Source of the DNA: Diplosphaera chodatii
Lineage: Eukaryota > Chlorophyta > Trebouxiophyceae > Prasiolales > Stichococcaceae
Length of the DNA: 64,000 nt
Assembly: GCA_032358165.1 (NCBI GenBank)
Contig: JAALGY010000051.1
Span: 1-64,000 of the forward strand
Reading direction: 5' to 3'
Shown: piece after piece, positions 45,104 to 57,949 of the stretch
Position numbering within the stretch: position 1 is the stretch's first letter
How the letters are laid out: each line of letters begins with the position of its first letter
Position numbers and translations under genes: made by a program
The notes under the pieces: model-generated
The model's database searches: none
Told to the model about the DNA's origin: nothing
What the model saw: the letters and a program-made list of their open reading frames with translations, nothing else

Positions 45104-45619
45104 CGGTGAAGGAGGCCGCGGACGCCACGCGGCTTACCAAATAGTGGCGGTGAAACTGCAGCAACGGAACTCAACAACACGCGGCACGGCGCAGCTGGAT
45201 GGCACGGCGGCGTTTGGCACCTGCAGCCGGTGGCAGGTGGCAGCAGCTGGTGGTGTCAGCCTGGGGGGTCAGGACAAGTAGCAAGACTTGGTCAGCAGAC
45301 CGTTGGTAGCGTGTCAGGCCGCAGGGGCCTGCGGCCTGCAGGGGCCTGCATGGAAGTTTTGGGGGATGGCGGCGGGGGCAGCGAAGGAATAAAGAATGCC
45401 CTTTGGGTATTGCTTGCTCCGAGCAGCATTCGCCGCCATCTGTGCACTCTGATGACGATCAGCACGCATCTCTTTTGCAGGCCCCTCTGCACTGCTTGCT
45501 GTCAGCACATCCAGGACGTGTGCGGGGTAGATGCTGATCAGTCGTCCTTATTACCTCATCAGACCTCAGCGCGGTTGATGCGCTGGCGATGCTGCAGCTT
45601 CAGGCTTTCGATTGCATCG

Positions 45620-45624
45620 TGTAA
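45620..45624 (+). terminator. Candidate polyadenylation signal TGTAA for the TMEM45-like gene
   Basis: It lies 517 nt past the stop; a second TGTAA is at 45731-45735. Chance occurrence is possible. Confidence 0.35.
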
Positions 45625-45915
45625 AGACGTATGTCGCCATGGGCACTGGGTTTCACGATAGATGCTTAGGTATATTGCAAGGGTCTCTGGCGGCTGTTCG
45701 ACATGCATGTGGGAGTGTTGTGCCTTATTTTGTAAGCAGTTGTAGGGACTCCAAATCAACGCCAGTTTCAGACAAGCGTGTCGCGAAGCGTGCTTTGCAA
45801 GTGCAGGGTGTGTCCCGCTGACTGCTGGAGGGTTGCCACGAAAAGCCATTGCCGAAGAACACGCCGCAGCTGCAGCCTTGCTGGCTGGCGCACATGCCAG
45901 GGTTGTATGTCCAGG

Positions 45916-45920
45916 TTACA
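45916..45920 (-). terminator. Candidate polyadenylation signal TGTAA for phytochelatin synthase
   Basis: On the minus strand, 227 nt past the TAG stop at 46147, a typical distance in green algae. Confidence 0.45.
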
Positions 45921-46146
45921 TCGGCAAAGGGATGGTCTGCCAGAGGGAGCCGCACAAACTGCATGCATGTTGACTTTAACACAGGTCATCCACATGCTCG
46001 CATGCGCATTGTGATTAGCACAGTGCAACCGAGCCCGCCCCTCGCCGTCCAAGCTTGCTGCGCACGCCAATGACCGTGGTGAATGATGCGCCGCGACAGG
46101 AGCTGTCAAGACACGCGGCCACCGCAGCATCCCCGCCTGGGCGCCA

Positions 46147-49100
46147 CTAACAGCTGGCGGCTGCGGCGGTGGCCGCCGGCTCTGCAAGCGCCGCCGCAGC
46201 TCCCGAACCTGCGTCGCCGCCGGCTGCGCAGTGGCGGCAGGCCGTCAGCGCCGCCGACTCCGCCTCAAGCACCGGGATCTGCTCCGCCTGCAAAGGATCG
46301 GGCTGTGAACCTGAGGCCCGCGTGGCTCTGTAGGATGCCCAGAAGGCGTGGCCCCGGCCGTTGCAGCATGTCAAGCGGGCCCGCGCTCCAGCACAGCGTG
46401 TAACCATGGCCACAGGCACAGCAGCGGCAGCAGGGCAGGAACTGATGCGGTTGACTGCCGGGCATGAGGAACGGCAATGGTGTCATGCCTGGCGAGACTC
46501 GAGTGTCACCTGCCGCCGCAGGTACGCTGCCTCCGCCGCGACAATCGCAGCTCCTGACACATCCAGCAGCTGCCGCGCCTCGCCCCGGACCTGCACAATG
46601 GATAACTGAACGTGAATTTCGCACAAGCGTCACTGTGGACACGCATTGGTTGAGCACTTGGCGGCAGCCCCGCCGTACAAAAGGAGGCCAGGGCATGGGC
46701 GACTTTGTCAGTGCTTGGGCCTCGCAGAGTGACGATGCTGGCGGCGTTGCGGCCGTGCATTGAAGCCGCAGCACCTGCTCATCCGGGATGGCGTCCCACG
46801 CGGCCGGCGGCACCAGCAGCAGCAGGAAGCACAGGCGCGCCGCCAGCAGCGGCAGGCCGCTGCCCTGCGCCGGCGCCGCGCCGCTGACCACCTGCAACGT
46901 GTCACCGACAGGGTTTAGGTTGTAAGGCCGCATCTGCCCGGACCACGTGTCGAGGGTTGTGGTGCGAGGCAGCTCGCCGCACATGAACGCTCACCGGCTG
47001 CGTCTCGTTGCGCAGGCGCCTGAACGCGGTTTCAGCGGGCAGCCAAACATGTACGCACGGATCGCAGCAAACGGGCAGACGGACCAGGCTAGCTACGCTC
47101 TCCCGACAGCATGCCTGATGCCGGAGCCGCCTGACGAGCGTGGAACAGCAGGACAGCAGGCACCTGGTTGAGGGGCAGCGCCGCCACCTCCCGGAGCAGC
47201 AGCTGCACGGCGCCCGGGCTGACGCAGGGCCCCGCTGCTGCATCGACCACCCGGCCACCACCTTCGCCGCCGGCGCCGCCGCCGCCGCTGTCCGTTCTGG
47301 CGGCGATGAACGCCGGCACGTCCCCGATGGGCGCGCCCGCGACCACCGCCGCCAGCAGCGCCGCCCCGGTGGCAAAGTCGCGGCCGTGCCGTGCGATCAG
47401 GTGCGCCGGGCCCTCCTCGATGTACCGCTGCACCCCCCGCCACCCCCTGCAGCACGTGCGCCGGGCGTGTGCGCGGGCGGCCGCCTATCACAGCAGGCGC
47501 CGTGACAGCGACACGCTCTGCTGTGCTTTGCAGATGGTCTGGCAGCAGTGGCGTGCACACGGCGGCTGCTCCACCAACGACCACTGCTGCGGCACGCACA
47601 CGAAGCCGGCAGCGTGTGCGGCGCACAGGCGAGGCCGCACAGCATCAAACACTCGACCTCAGAGCCCCACCTGCTGCGGCGGCCCAGCGTGAGCAGCACG
47701 CTGTCGGCCAGCGGCCGCGCCCCCAGCAGCAGGTAGCCCCGCGGCGCGCCGGTGACCTGGCAACAACCAGCCCACGGGTCCCAGAATGTCCAGACTTTTA
47801 CCAACCGACTATTGCTTTACAGGCGGCAGGGCTTCGGCAGGGCGCGCCGGGCCGCGTCGCACGCACCGGGTCGGCGCGGCCGAACATGGCGGCGTGCAGC
47901 TCCCGCAGCGGCACCCAGTGCGGCGGGTACTTGAAGCGCGCGGTGTCCTGTGGGGCGGCGGGCGCGACGTCAGCGCATGGGAGGGGCCGGGGGCGCCGCC
48001 GCAATGTCCTGGAGTACAGCTGCTTTGTGGTGCAAGCAGCAGCGTGGTGGCAGCGCTGCCGCCGCAGATGCTCTGATGCCATCCCAGTCGCCAGCGCGCA
48101 CGACGCGCACTCAGCGCAGCAGGCAGGCCCCCAGCTGCAGCGGCTTCCAGCACGTTGCCGGAAGCAGCGCAACAGCGCTACAGTCGGTGTGCTAGTCATT
48201 CGCAGTGACGACTGCAGGCGGCAGCACGCTACGCACCAGGATCAGCACCAGGTCGCGCGCCGCATGGTAGCCGCCGATGGGGCTGAAGTGGCCGTCGCCT
48301 GTGCCGGCACCAAGGATTGCACCGTCAGGCTACCTTACATGCCGCTGCAAACACTTAAAATGTCAAGCAGCAGGGGTCAAGACTCGAGGCTCGAGTGTGC
48401 TCCCCTCAGCAGCAGCGGCATGCCATCTGCAGATCGAAACTGCAGGCTGAGGGATTTGCCGCCGCTGCTGCAGGCTCGAAACCCCAAACGAAAACCCTAC
48501 CGGTCTGCAGGAACTGCTTGCGGGAGTAGGAGACGACGATGTGGCGGTCTGCCGCCGACGTGGCCGTCCTGACGTGCTCGCGGAAGGTGTCCACGTCGAC
48601 CGCGGGCGCACTACTCACCGCCTCCACTGTCGCGCCGTTGCAGCGGGCCAGGCACGCCGCCTGCGCAGCATGCCGGGCTTCTCAGGCACCCCGCCGACGG
48701 TGCCCCTGCAGTGTGCTGCGGCAGCGGCAGCCGCTGACACCCTGGCGCGAGGTTGCTTGCTGCTTTGCCTGCGACACACCTTGCTTTGGCACACCTTGCT
48801 CCTTCATAGCGGTGCCACATCTAAGTTGAGCGAGTGGCTGCTCCTCTGACGTGCTGCAGCTCCCAGGGGCCGCACACCGCAGGGCCAGGGGCGGTGCTGT
48901 CCAACGCCGTGGCCTCGGATCCGGACTCGGATTCGGATTTGGGTGCGGACCTGGGTGAGGGTGACGCCGTCGCGCTCCACCCGCTGCAGGGGGGCGCAGC
49001 AGTCCAGCAGCGCCTCGTGGAACCAGCGCCAGGGGCCCTTCCACGCGCGCCGCGGGTCTGCGGCGCCACGACACGAAAGGTTTTCAGGGTCCAGGGTCCA

Positions 49101-50275
49101 GCGTGCCGTGGCCGCTGGTGCGGGTCGGCAGGGGCTGCGGGTCTGCACCACGTGGGATTCTCTGCTGCCTGCTGCGCCCGGCCGCTGCTGCCGCTGGGGA
49201 GGAGCGCTGCGCTCATGCCGCACGAAATTTTCCAACAGGTCAAAAGGTCAGCACACAGGAAACCCCACCTATGGCCAGCGCGTTCAGCACCATTGCCAGC
49301 GAGGCGAGGCCGCAGAAGGCCGGCTCGTCCTGCGTCCTGCACGCCACGACCACAACCAAGCATCAGGTTCTCGCGCAACGTCCAGCATGAGCAGCCTGAG
49401 CGCTGTGCTGCAGGCAGCCCGCCAGCCTTCCATGCTGCCACAGAGGTCGTGTATGTGCAGGTCACCAGCTGCGCTTGCTGCGCCGCGCTGCCAACAGCAG
49501 CACCTGAACTGCTCGATGAGGGGAAAGAAGCCCTCCATGTGCCCCGCCGCCAGCGCCTCGCCGAACAGCCGCTTCCCTGCGCACGGGCGTTAGCCTCACG
49601 AGGCCTTCCGAGCAGGCCCCGCTTTCACGACCGGGGTCGCTGAGCACCATTTTGCCAGCAGGACACAGACACATCCTTCTGAGGAATATGACGGTGGACA
49701 CGAGGAACGACTTGCCCTCAGTGGACGAAAAGGCGATGGCTGGCGGCGATGGCAGCGTGCGCTTGTAGAAGGTCCGGGCCGCCGACGGCGGCTTCGGTGC
49801 CGGAGCAGCGGCGGCGCCCTGCAGCCGTTCACGTGCCTGTCTTTGAGGCGTCGAGATGGACTGCCCGTACCGGTGCGGTTGAACATGAGTCGTGCGGTGA
49901 CGCGGTTGTCACGACCTCAGCCACTGGCTCTGGATGGCAGACAGCCGCACACTGCAGCGGCTCGTGCGCACGCACAGAGGCCTGCAGCACCAGCGTCCGC
50001 GCCTGAGCAGCCGCGTCCGCCGCAGGGGCCGTCCCGGCTGCGGCCGTGGCCGACGCCGCGTCCAGCTGCGCGACCAGCGCCGCCGCGGTGGTGAGGCTGG
50101 CGGCGCAGCAGCCGGTGTCGCTGGCGTCGCAGCACGAAAGGCTGGCCATGGCCTCTGAGAGCAGGCTTTGCGCCGTTCTTGTCAAGTTTGAGCTGGATCG
50201 AGCCCTGCACCTGGGGGCGCTTGAGCAGCGCTGGGCCGACACGATGCGCTGCAGGAGCCTGGCGCCCACAAGCAT
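46147..50275 (-). CDS. PCS: Phytochelatin synthase (glutathione gamma-glutamylcysteinyltransferase)
   Basis: Makes phytochelatins from glutathione for binding cadmium and other heavy metals. The papain-like core is read cleanly: FYKRTLPSP then AIAFSSTEG (ends 49716), [18 protein letters not shown] (49576-49504), [16 protein letters not shown] (49336-49269; catalytic Cys), [19 protein letters not shown] (49057-48951), [13 protein letters not shown] and DTFREHV to FLQTG (48660-48501), [13 protein letters not shown] (48298-48237; catalytic His), [14 protein letters not shown] (from 47947; catalytic Asp), [15 protein letters not shown] (47756-47671). The Cys-His-Asp triad is complete. The variable C-terminal region follows: [15 protein letters not shown] (about 47425), [10 protein letters not shown] (about 47010), a hydrophobic segment [20 protein letters not shown] (about 46860-46800) and a CRHC motif before TAG 46147. 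Intron 49715-49577 is GC-AG. N-terminal residues from ATG 50275 ([12 protein letters not shown]) are not found in plant enzymes and are less certain. Confidence 0.93.
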
Positions 50276-51285
50276 GTGCGCTATCAACGAAGGCCTCTGG
50301 TCAGCTCACGCAGACATGCAGCGGCTGTTTGCAGCGCTACCGAGCCCTACAATCAGGGTGGCCACCGCTGCCGCAGCATGATCTGGGAGACACATGCGGA
50401 TTTGCAGGGTGTCTTCCCAACACATAGCGGAAGCTTGCACAGCGAATCTACAGTGCATGTGAGTAGCGTTGCGGGACTGATAGGTTGGTAATCTTCCTTG
50501 CACCACACCGTGTGCATGGCACGTGCAAATGCCCGGGCACGTGTCGAGAGGAGTCCACCAGCTGTGACAACAATGTTTACAATGGCATGACATGCATGCA
50601 TTGCAATCTGGGAACGCTGCCCAACACGGAACACGGGTCAAAACGAAACAGGCAGCCCGCACAGAGCAGGCGGCTGTCAGCCTGAATGCATCGGTCACCC
50701 TGTAACAACAGCAACATGACAAAGCGTGCACAACATCAGAACGTTGTTGTACTGACAACTCCATTGCCAGCGTAAATCCACTCCACGCAACCACCGAGAT
50801 CTTCAAGGCACAACCAAGTTTCGTTTGCGCCGTGCCCGCTGCCCGCTACGCAGGACAGACCCCTCGATGATGCCCACCATTAAGTTCCTAATCCATCCCG
50901 CTGTGCTGAGCGGCAGCTGGCTCATCCTGCGCCGCCGCCTGTGCTGTGTGACCAAGCCCGCGCCAATGCGGCAGCACGCGGACGCCACATCTGAAAAAAT
51001 CAGTGGCGCCGCTGCAGCCGTGACCGCTGACCCGCGGCCGCCGGCGCCAAGCCGCCAAGAGCCGTGCTGCCGGCCCAGCTGCAGCCGCCCGCGTCATGCT
51101 GCCGCCGCCGCCGCCGCTGTTGCCTCAGCATGCGGGGACGTAGCTGTACAAGGGCTGCTGGCGCCGTGCAGCAGCCCGTCCATTCGTCCGCCCTTGCAGC
51201 GCGGGTGCAGCTGCCACTTGCGCCGCCGTGGTAACCGCGACCAGCGTCGCTGTGACTGCTGCCAGTTTGTCACGCCGCCGCCGCC
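50276..51285. other. Intergenic, PCS 5' / SYLF gene 3'
   Basis: About 1 kb containing the phytochelatin synthase promoter and the 3' region of the next minus-strand gene. Short frames only; no supported gene. Confidence 0.5.
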
Positions 51286-54200
51286 TCAGCACGTGGGCAC
51301 ATAGCTCCAGGAGGGGTTGTCCGCGCCGTACAGCAGCTTGCCCAGCTTGCCGCCCCGGCCCTTGCCGCCCTTGGCTCGCTGCTCCGCCGCCGTCGACGCA
51401 TCCGCTGGGTCCAGCGGCACCTCCTCCTCAGCCTCCACGATGTCCTCCATCAGCTCCTGCACAACGCCATGCACAATTTGCACTGCATGCCATGCAGCGT
51501 GGCAATGGAAGCATATCAAGCCAGCCCCCCAGCTCCGGCTGACGGGACCTACAGAGAAAGCGGTCAGCAGGGGGATCATGCGGCATGGGCGCGGGTTTGA
51601 CGGGCCTGCTTGACTGCAGGGTTGTGCCAGTGGCAGCATGTCATCTCGCAACAGAGGGGTGCGGCCTGCACCGCTGCCCGTCGCCAGAGCACGCTGCCGG
51701 GGATGACGGGAACACAGCTGGGCCCGCAGCGCTGGAGCCAACGGCGGGTGGCTCACCGAGAGGTCGGCGTGGCTCAGCGTGTCCTTGGGCGGCAGCGCGA
51801 CGTTGGGCTTGGAGCGGCGCGCGGCGCTGCCGGGGGACCGCCAGGACTCTAGCCGCTCGAAACTCCACTCGTACGGGTCCTCCCCCTCATCGGCCCTGCT
51901 GTGCACACAGCCCTGTCACTATGTGTGCCGTTGGTATGTGCGCAGTGTACGCCGCATATGGCGCCATCTCGTTGTGCCGCAAACCGATGGTTGCATGGCG
52001 GATGGCACTCGCTGGCTCGCACACACGCATAGCTGGGACTCATCCCGTGTAAAGACTCAAGAGCATGTTGATAGGTAGACGGGCAGCTGTCAAGGGTTCC
52101 GGGTGCTCACTCTGCAGCGCCGCCGCCCGTCGGGGTCTCCCCGGTGTGCTCCCGCGGCTGCGCGGCTGTGCTGGTGGGGTTTGGCGCCAGCCGCCGCAGC
52201 GCCTCATGTCCGCCTGCAGTCAGGTCGGTCCCACCCGTGAGTGCGCCATTGCACAGCACTGCTCACCACCATGTGACGCCAGGTAAGAGACCCACCGCCC
52301 CTTGCTATTGCAGGGCATTCCTCTACGACAGCTCAGCTGGACGTGCTTCCGGTCTTGTGCTGCTGTACAAATGCAAACAGGAAAAGTTGCAACACGAACT
52401 GACCCAGGTTGTACCCGGATTCCACTGACGACCCAGACAATACCTGGGGTGCGGGGCGTGTGCAGCTCCCCATGGTAGCCCGCCCAGTGGCGGCCCTCGG
52501 CGCCGCCGCCGCCGCCGCCGCCATTGGAAGCGCCCTCCGCTGTCGCCGCCGTGGCATTTTGCGCGGCCCGCATGTTGGGGCGGATGGTTGCGAGGCTCGG
52601 CCGCTGCGGGGGCGAGCCGCTGGCGACCACGTTGCCAATGGGAGCCATGCCGCCAGCGCCTGCAGTGAATGTTGTTCAGATGTTGAGAGGCCAATGCAGG
52701 CGTACCATATGCAAAGTCAGTCAAATGTGCGCAATGACCCAGCAGCTGGCGATGGCCGAATCTGAGAGCTGCAGAAATCCTTTTCCTTGAAGGGAAGCGC
52801 ACCTGAGGTGTGGGATCCAGGCGGCGTAACGTTGGGGGAGTCCGACTCCTCACCAGCCAGCATTGCCGCCTGCCTCGCGTGCTCCTGCATATGCGGGGTT
52901 CGAGTGTTGAGGGGCAGGGCTTGGAGGACACGTGGTATGGTGCGATGCTGTTGATCCGTGCCCCTCTGCGCAGTACTGCAACAAAGCAGGGGTTGAGCCG
53001 GCGCAGCGCTACGCATCAGGCAGCCGCCACTTCCCACCACGCAAACGAGACCCTGCACAACGCCCACTACGCGGTGCACCGTCTGGTCCGCAACCTGTGC
53101 GCATGGTCGACCTGCACCTGGTCGGAGGGCAGGGCCAGGGCGCCGATGTCGAAGATGCTGGCGTCGGGGGTGCGGCCGCCGTCGGACGAGGAGGCCAGCG
53201 AGCGGCTCTGCAGCGTCACCAACAGACCTCAAGAGCTGCAGCACGCAGCCGCCCGCTTCGGTTCCAATGGGACTTGGCGTGTCACCGTGCGCACCAGGCA
53301 CTGCTTGGTGTCTGCTGAGTGTACTGTCCCTCATTGCTGTCAGCAGTCAGCAGTGCATGATGCAGATGTTTTGGGACTACTGCATCTACACACAGCAGAG
53401 GGCACACAAGCAAGAGGCGAGGTGCAACGGAGAGGTGCAGCCTGGAAGCGATGACAAGCGGCGCACCGGCAGCGCCGCGATCAGGGTTTTGTCCTCCAGC
53501 ACCGGCTCCAGGGAGGGCGTGCGGTGGGTGCGGCTGTGGGCGGAGCTGTGGGGGCTGCCCTGCAGCGGGTGGCGGTCGTCACCTGCACAGTGACGACATC
53601 CACCTCACTGGCGAACTCCACAGGGTGCGTGACAAGCGGCACGGTTGATGCGGCGGCTGTGCAGGGTGTTCTGCAGCGCCAATAGACCATCTGTGCAGGC
53701 TGCAGCTCCGAGCTGCGCAGCTGCTGAGGCTGGGGCACAGTGCAGCTGATGCTGCAGCTGCAAATGCACCACAGCCAAGCGCTGTGCAGCACACAGTGGC
53801 ATCGGCTGCCCCTGGCGCAGCCAAAGTTCACGGGGCCAGAGTGTCGGCCCTCACCGGCGGATGCTGCCGCGGCGCGGGGCGGCGTCACGGGCTGGGGCGC
53901 CGGCTGCTGCTGCTGCTGCTGCTGCCGCGCGTCGTCCAGCTTCCGCCGCGCGCTGGGCGACAGCGTCGGGTCCTGCGACCAGCCACAGCCACTTGTTTCG
54001 ACAGAGCCCCCTTCTCTGCTGCCTTCACTCTTAACACGGGTCCGCCGGCGCGACCGCTGGGGCGCTGCGCCCAGCCAGGCTGCTGCAGCGATGTGCGGGC
54101 TGGACTAGGCCGGCAGCGCGCCTGCAAAACCCGCTTGGTACGGCCCCCCAGACAGCCAGCAGCCAGCACAGATGAATTCTGGCATCAACGGTCAGGTTGG

Positions 54201-57200
54201 GGACTCCAGAGTCTGAACCGCACGCCGCACCATGGCGGTGTCGTCGCCCGGGCCCCGCCGCGGGGACTGCCTCGCGATGCGCACAGGGGGCGGCGGCGGA
54301 GCGATCGCCGCCGCCGACATCCCGGTGGCAGGGTCCTCGATGTCGTCTGTGGTAGCAGCACCTGTGCGGACGATGAAACCATGTGAAACTGTCTGAAGAC
54401 TTGATACCACGTCACAGATCTCATCGTGCAGCAAGCTCAGCAATGTCCTCTTGCTTGTAAGCCCTTATCCATTTCCGCTTCGATTCGACATGGCATTTAC
54501 ACAGCCATATGTATGATGCTGTACAGGCGCACAGTCTGTTATGTGTTGGATGTTCGATCCACCCAAGCGCTGTACACTTGCAGCACCTGCAGATAGGCGC
54601 TGTATGTCTGGCTGCGGGTCGCCGCCGCCAGCGCCGCCCTCCTGCCCGGCCGCAGCATCCGCCGCCAGCTTCTGCAGGTCGGGCGCGCTGCTGCTGGTGG
54701 ACAGGCGCCCCAGGGTGGGCCGGCCCCCGCTGCCGGAACCGTCTTCTCCCGCTGCGCCTGCCTCATCTGCAGCAGAGGCCGCTTGAGAACTGCAACTTGG
54801 GAGTGGCACTGAGCAGAGCATCGAGGGTTGTGCGGATGTGGCGCAGCAGCCACTGCCGACTGGTAACAGAACGAACACGAAGCAGGGTCGTGCGGCGGCG
54901 GATGCGGCCTCACCTGCGGGTGCTGCTGCAGGGCCGGGCGCCACACGCATGCGCGGCGCACTCTGGACACCCTTGAGCGCTTCCACCAGATCGTCCTCCT
55001 GCAAGCCAGCCGGCAGCAAACTTTGTTGTCGTTGCCATGCAAAGCCAAGCCAAGCCAGGCCATGGCCGACATGTAGGCCCCAATGCATGTCATCCGCATA
55101 TGATGCAGGGGCAGTCTGAAACATGAGGGCCCAAAACCTTGCCGCCAGGGTCAAGTTCCCCACAGTCAAGCTTTCATCAGGTGTCACACATCGCTTCTGT
55201 GCAACTTGGATGCGTGCGAACACTTAATGAGGCTGCAGTCCTGATGCAGGGTCGTGTGTCACAGCCTGCGGAGCTGCGCCCTCAACAGCCGGCAGGCACT
55301 TCGAAATTGCACTCTGGTGTTGTCACGCTCCCTGACACGCCAGCAGGTCTGTCTGACATGCAAGCCTGTATAAATTACACCGGGTCCTGACAGCCCGGTG
55401 AACGACGCTAGCCGTGCACCGCTTCAGACTGCACACCAGGATCAGAAACGCAACTGCTGCAGGCACTGCACCCGGTGCCCTGCAGCCGCCTCGGGCGCTG
55501 GATCACCTGCAGGGTGGCGGCGCGTGCCCTTGACGCCCCGTACGGCTTGGGCGTCATGTCCACGAAGCGCTGTTCCCGCGGCACCTTCCACGACTTGGCG
55601 CGCTGCGGGGGCGCAAACGCGAACGCCGACTCGCTGGCGCCCGACTGCTCCGGGGCGTGCTCCACCAGCGACGCCCCGGCCGCCAGGCTGTGTGCAGAGG
55701 AAGGTTGTGGCAAAGGTTGTAGGCATTGTTCAGGGACGGATCACTGGTGCACGTGGACCCAGCCACCTGGATCCACTGAGGTTGCTGCGGGGTCACACAG
55801 CCAGCGGTTCAGCTGGGACGGCACACTGTGCGCATACGCTGCTGGCAGGCAGTCAAGTGCAGTTGCAGGTGACCCACAGGCGAGCAGCTAGGGATCCCGG
55901 CCCACCTGAAGGAAGCTGCTCGGCGGCGGCCGCTGCCGCTGCCGTTCCCGCTGCCGTTGCCGCCCGCCTGCTGCGGGAACCTGGCCGCCGTGATGCGCTC
56001 ATCCAGTCCCGCCGAGATGTGCTGCACGCGCACAGCCAGGGCATGTGAGCGACCAACAAACCCTTATTCCGAGTTTAGACACAGAGGAGGGGGGTCGCAG
56101 GGCATATGTAACATCTGCAGCCCCACTCTGGTCCAGAGGCTACAACCTGGCACGCCTGATATCACATCATCCTCTCACCCGCGCGTCGTCTGGGGTGTCC
56201 AGCCCCTGCGGCTCGATGGGCTCCCCCGCCAGCACGGCCGCCAGCTCCTCGTACAGCGGCTGGAAGGCCTGCGGCGGGCGCACCCGGCCCCCCAGGATGG
56301 CGCCCGGCTCCGCCCCCTCGCCGTACAGCTGCTCGTTGGCCTCTGCGTCGGCGCAGATAGAGCCGCCTGCAGCATTGCAACGGCACAGTTGCACCCGACC
56401 ACACCCAGTGGGCCGACAATCCCAAGACGCATAGGAAAAAAAGATGTGGGAGGTGTGGCGCTTGCAGCGCGATTTGATGGGAAGCGCAGCAGCTGGCTGC
56501 TGCCGCGTCTACACACCAGCCTGCAAACCCACATGCCGCGCAGCCACACCAGACACGCTGACCAGCAGCCCACCGCCCGGGCAGCCCACCGCCCAGGCAG
56601 GAATATGTTATTGCGCACGACACACGCACCCTTGGACAGGGACAGCTCGGTGAGCGCCGCGGTGGTGAGGCTGCGGCAGCAGGGCAGCACGCGCGCCCGG
56701 GGCGCCTCCCGGCCGGGCACCAGCGCCTCAGCCGTGTACGCCGCCAGCTCCGCCTCGGAGCGCACCACGAACAGCGCGGCCACCTCGTCGTTGCCTGCGC
56801 ATGTGCACCGGAATGTTGTTTGCGTCTTGATAGGCAGGTTCAACAAGCGTCTGTGCCACAGATGGTTGTGGGACACACAGAGCAAGGCGATGTCGAGCAT
56901 GATGGGCGCTTGGGCCTATACATCTGGCAATGGCGCAGGCGTCAACACCCGGCATCCACTCCCAAGATTTCGTTCAACCCACGTCCAACTGTGCGCCTGG
57001 GCGCTGCAGGTTCTCACAGCAGGTGTGCCCCTGTGCATCCGTGTACTGGGGTGACCACGTCACGCGGCAGCCAGCCGTTCGCACCCGTCGTGAAGCCAGA
57101 GGCGGAGACGCGGGTGTGGAACCAGGAGGGCGCGCTCCAGCAGACGGTGTTGTCGTCCGACGGCAGCCGGGCCACGACGAAGCCGCGGCCCTTTGACGCC

Positions 57201-57822
57201 GCCCGCATGTACTTCCCGCGCTTCATGACGACGAAGCCGAAGCCCTGCGGGCGGGGCGAGGCCATCATCAGCAGGGGTATCGAGCACCGCGGTCCACGGT
57301 TCCGCCTGGCTGCCTCGTCCAAGTCAGCAGGACATACTTGCAGATGCAGTCCATCCTGCAAGACTGACGACGTTTGGGATCGCCACCTGGCACAAGCCCA
57401 GAGCGCAAGCATTCGCCGCACAAGCAGGGCATTGCTGGCTCCCGCTGTCTACGCCCCCTGTTGATTGAAACCCTAAACCCCGAACCAGAGCGCACCTGCC
57501 CGCCGCGCAGGTCCTCCGCCGTCAACGTGTGCCGCTGCAGCTTGGGCGGCAGCTGCGAGCGGCCCAGCACCCGGATGAGAGCGATCGTCATGTCCAGGGC
57601 GTCGGCGATGGCGGCGGCGCCAAACTTGCCGGGCCCGCCGAACTGCGTCGCCGTCCCCTGCAGTGAGGTGCAGCTGGTTGGCAAGGAGCCTGCATGCTCA
57701 GCTGCCCAGCCCTCGGCATCTGGCCACATCCTGGGCGCCTGACCTCCGCATGCAACGCAAAGCCTTGCCAGCAAACCCAGCAGACCACGGCCAGCAGGCA
57801 TCCCCGCCGGACGGTCCAGCAT
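51286..57822 (-). CDS. SYLF-domain (Ysc84/SH3YL1-like) protein with long disordered tail
   Basis: SYLF domains bind phosphoinositides and, in yeast Ysc84, actin. The N-terminal exon (57822 to 57496) has KFGAAAIADALDMTIALIRV and LPPKLQRHTLTAEDLRGGQ. The next (about 57280-57050) has GFGFVVMKRGKYM and GRGFVVARLPSDD then WSAPSW, the SYLF core. Then EVAALFVVRSEAELAAYTAE (about 56790), SICADAEANEQLYGEGAEP (about 56360-56310) and PLYEELAAVL, the usual end of the fold. Downstream candidate exons to 51286 are low-complexity: KSWKVPREQRFVDMTPKPYG (about 55600), PTLGRLSTSSSAPDLQKLA (about 54690), DDIEDPATG (about 54340), a Gln run (about 53930) and a Gly run (about 52510). The end is YEWSFERLESWRSPG (about 51875) and LLYGADNPSWSYVPTC, stop TGA 51286. 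The SYLF call is good. That all these exons belong to one gene is an inference. The start ATG 57822 is 128 bp from the kinase stop. Confidence 0.65.
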
Positions 57823-57949
57823 TGCGTCGTTTCAGGGTTGCACAGGACGCGGGGCTTGCGACCCAGCACGCAGCGCAGCACGGAGCGGCAGGACACGGAG
57901 CCCTCCCAACATGTGATTGCAGGGCTCACAGGGTTTGCGAAGTCAGGGT

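Larger units (their letters stand above)
45104..46146. other. Convergent spacer, TMEM45-like / phytochelatin synthase
   Basis: About 1 kb holding both 3' ends. TGTAA occurs on plus at 45620-45624 and 45731-45735 and on minus at 45920-45916. No supported gene; an 85-codon minus frame at 45725-45982 has no recognisable features. Confidence 0.5.

Noticed and set aside
48821..49465. 214-codon minus frame and long plus frames across phytochelatin synthase
   Set aside because: They are out-of-frame or antisense to exons whose family motifs are unambiguous.
50888..51097. Possible small gene between phytochelatin synthase and the SYLF gene
   Set aside because: Only short Ala/Arg-rich frames on both strands with no start, splice or domain support.
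57467..57483. Interstitial telomere-like ccctaaacccc within the SYLF gene intron
   Set aside because: Only about one and a half units; expected by chance and not evidence of a fused chromosome end.
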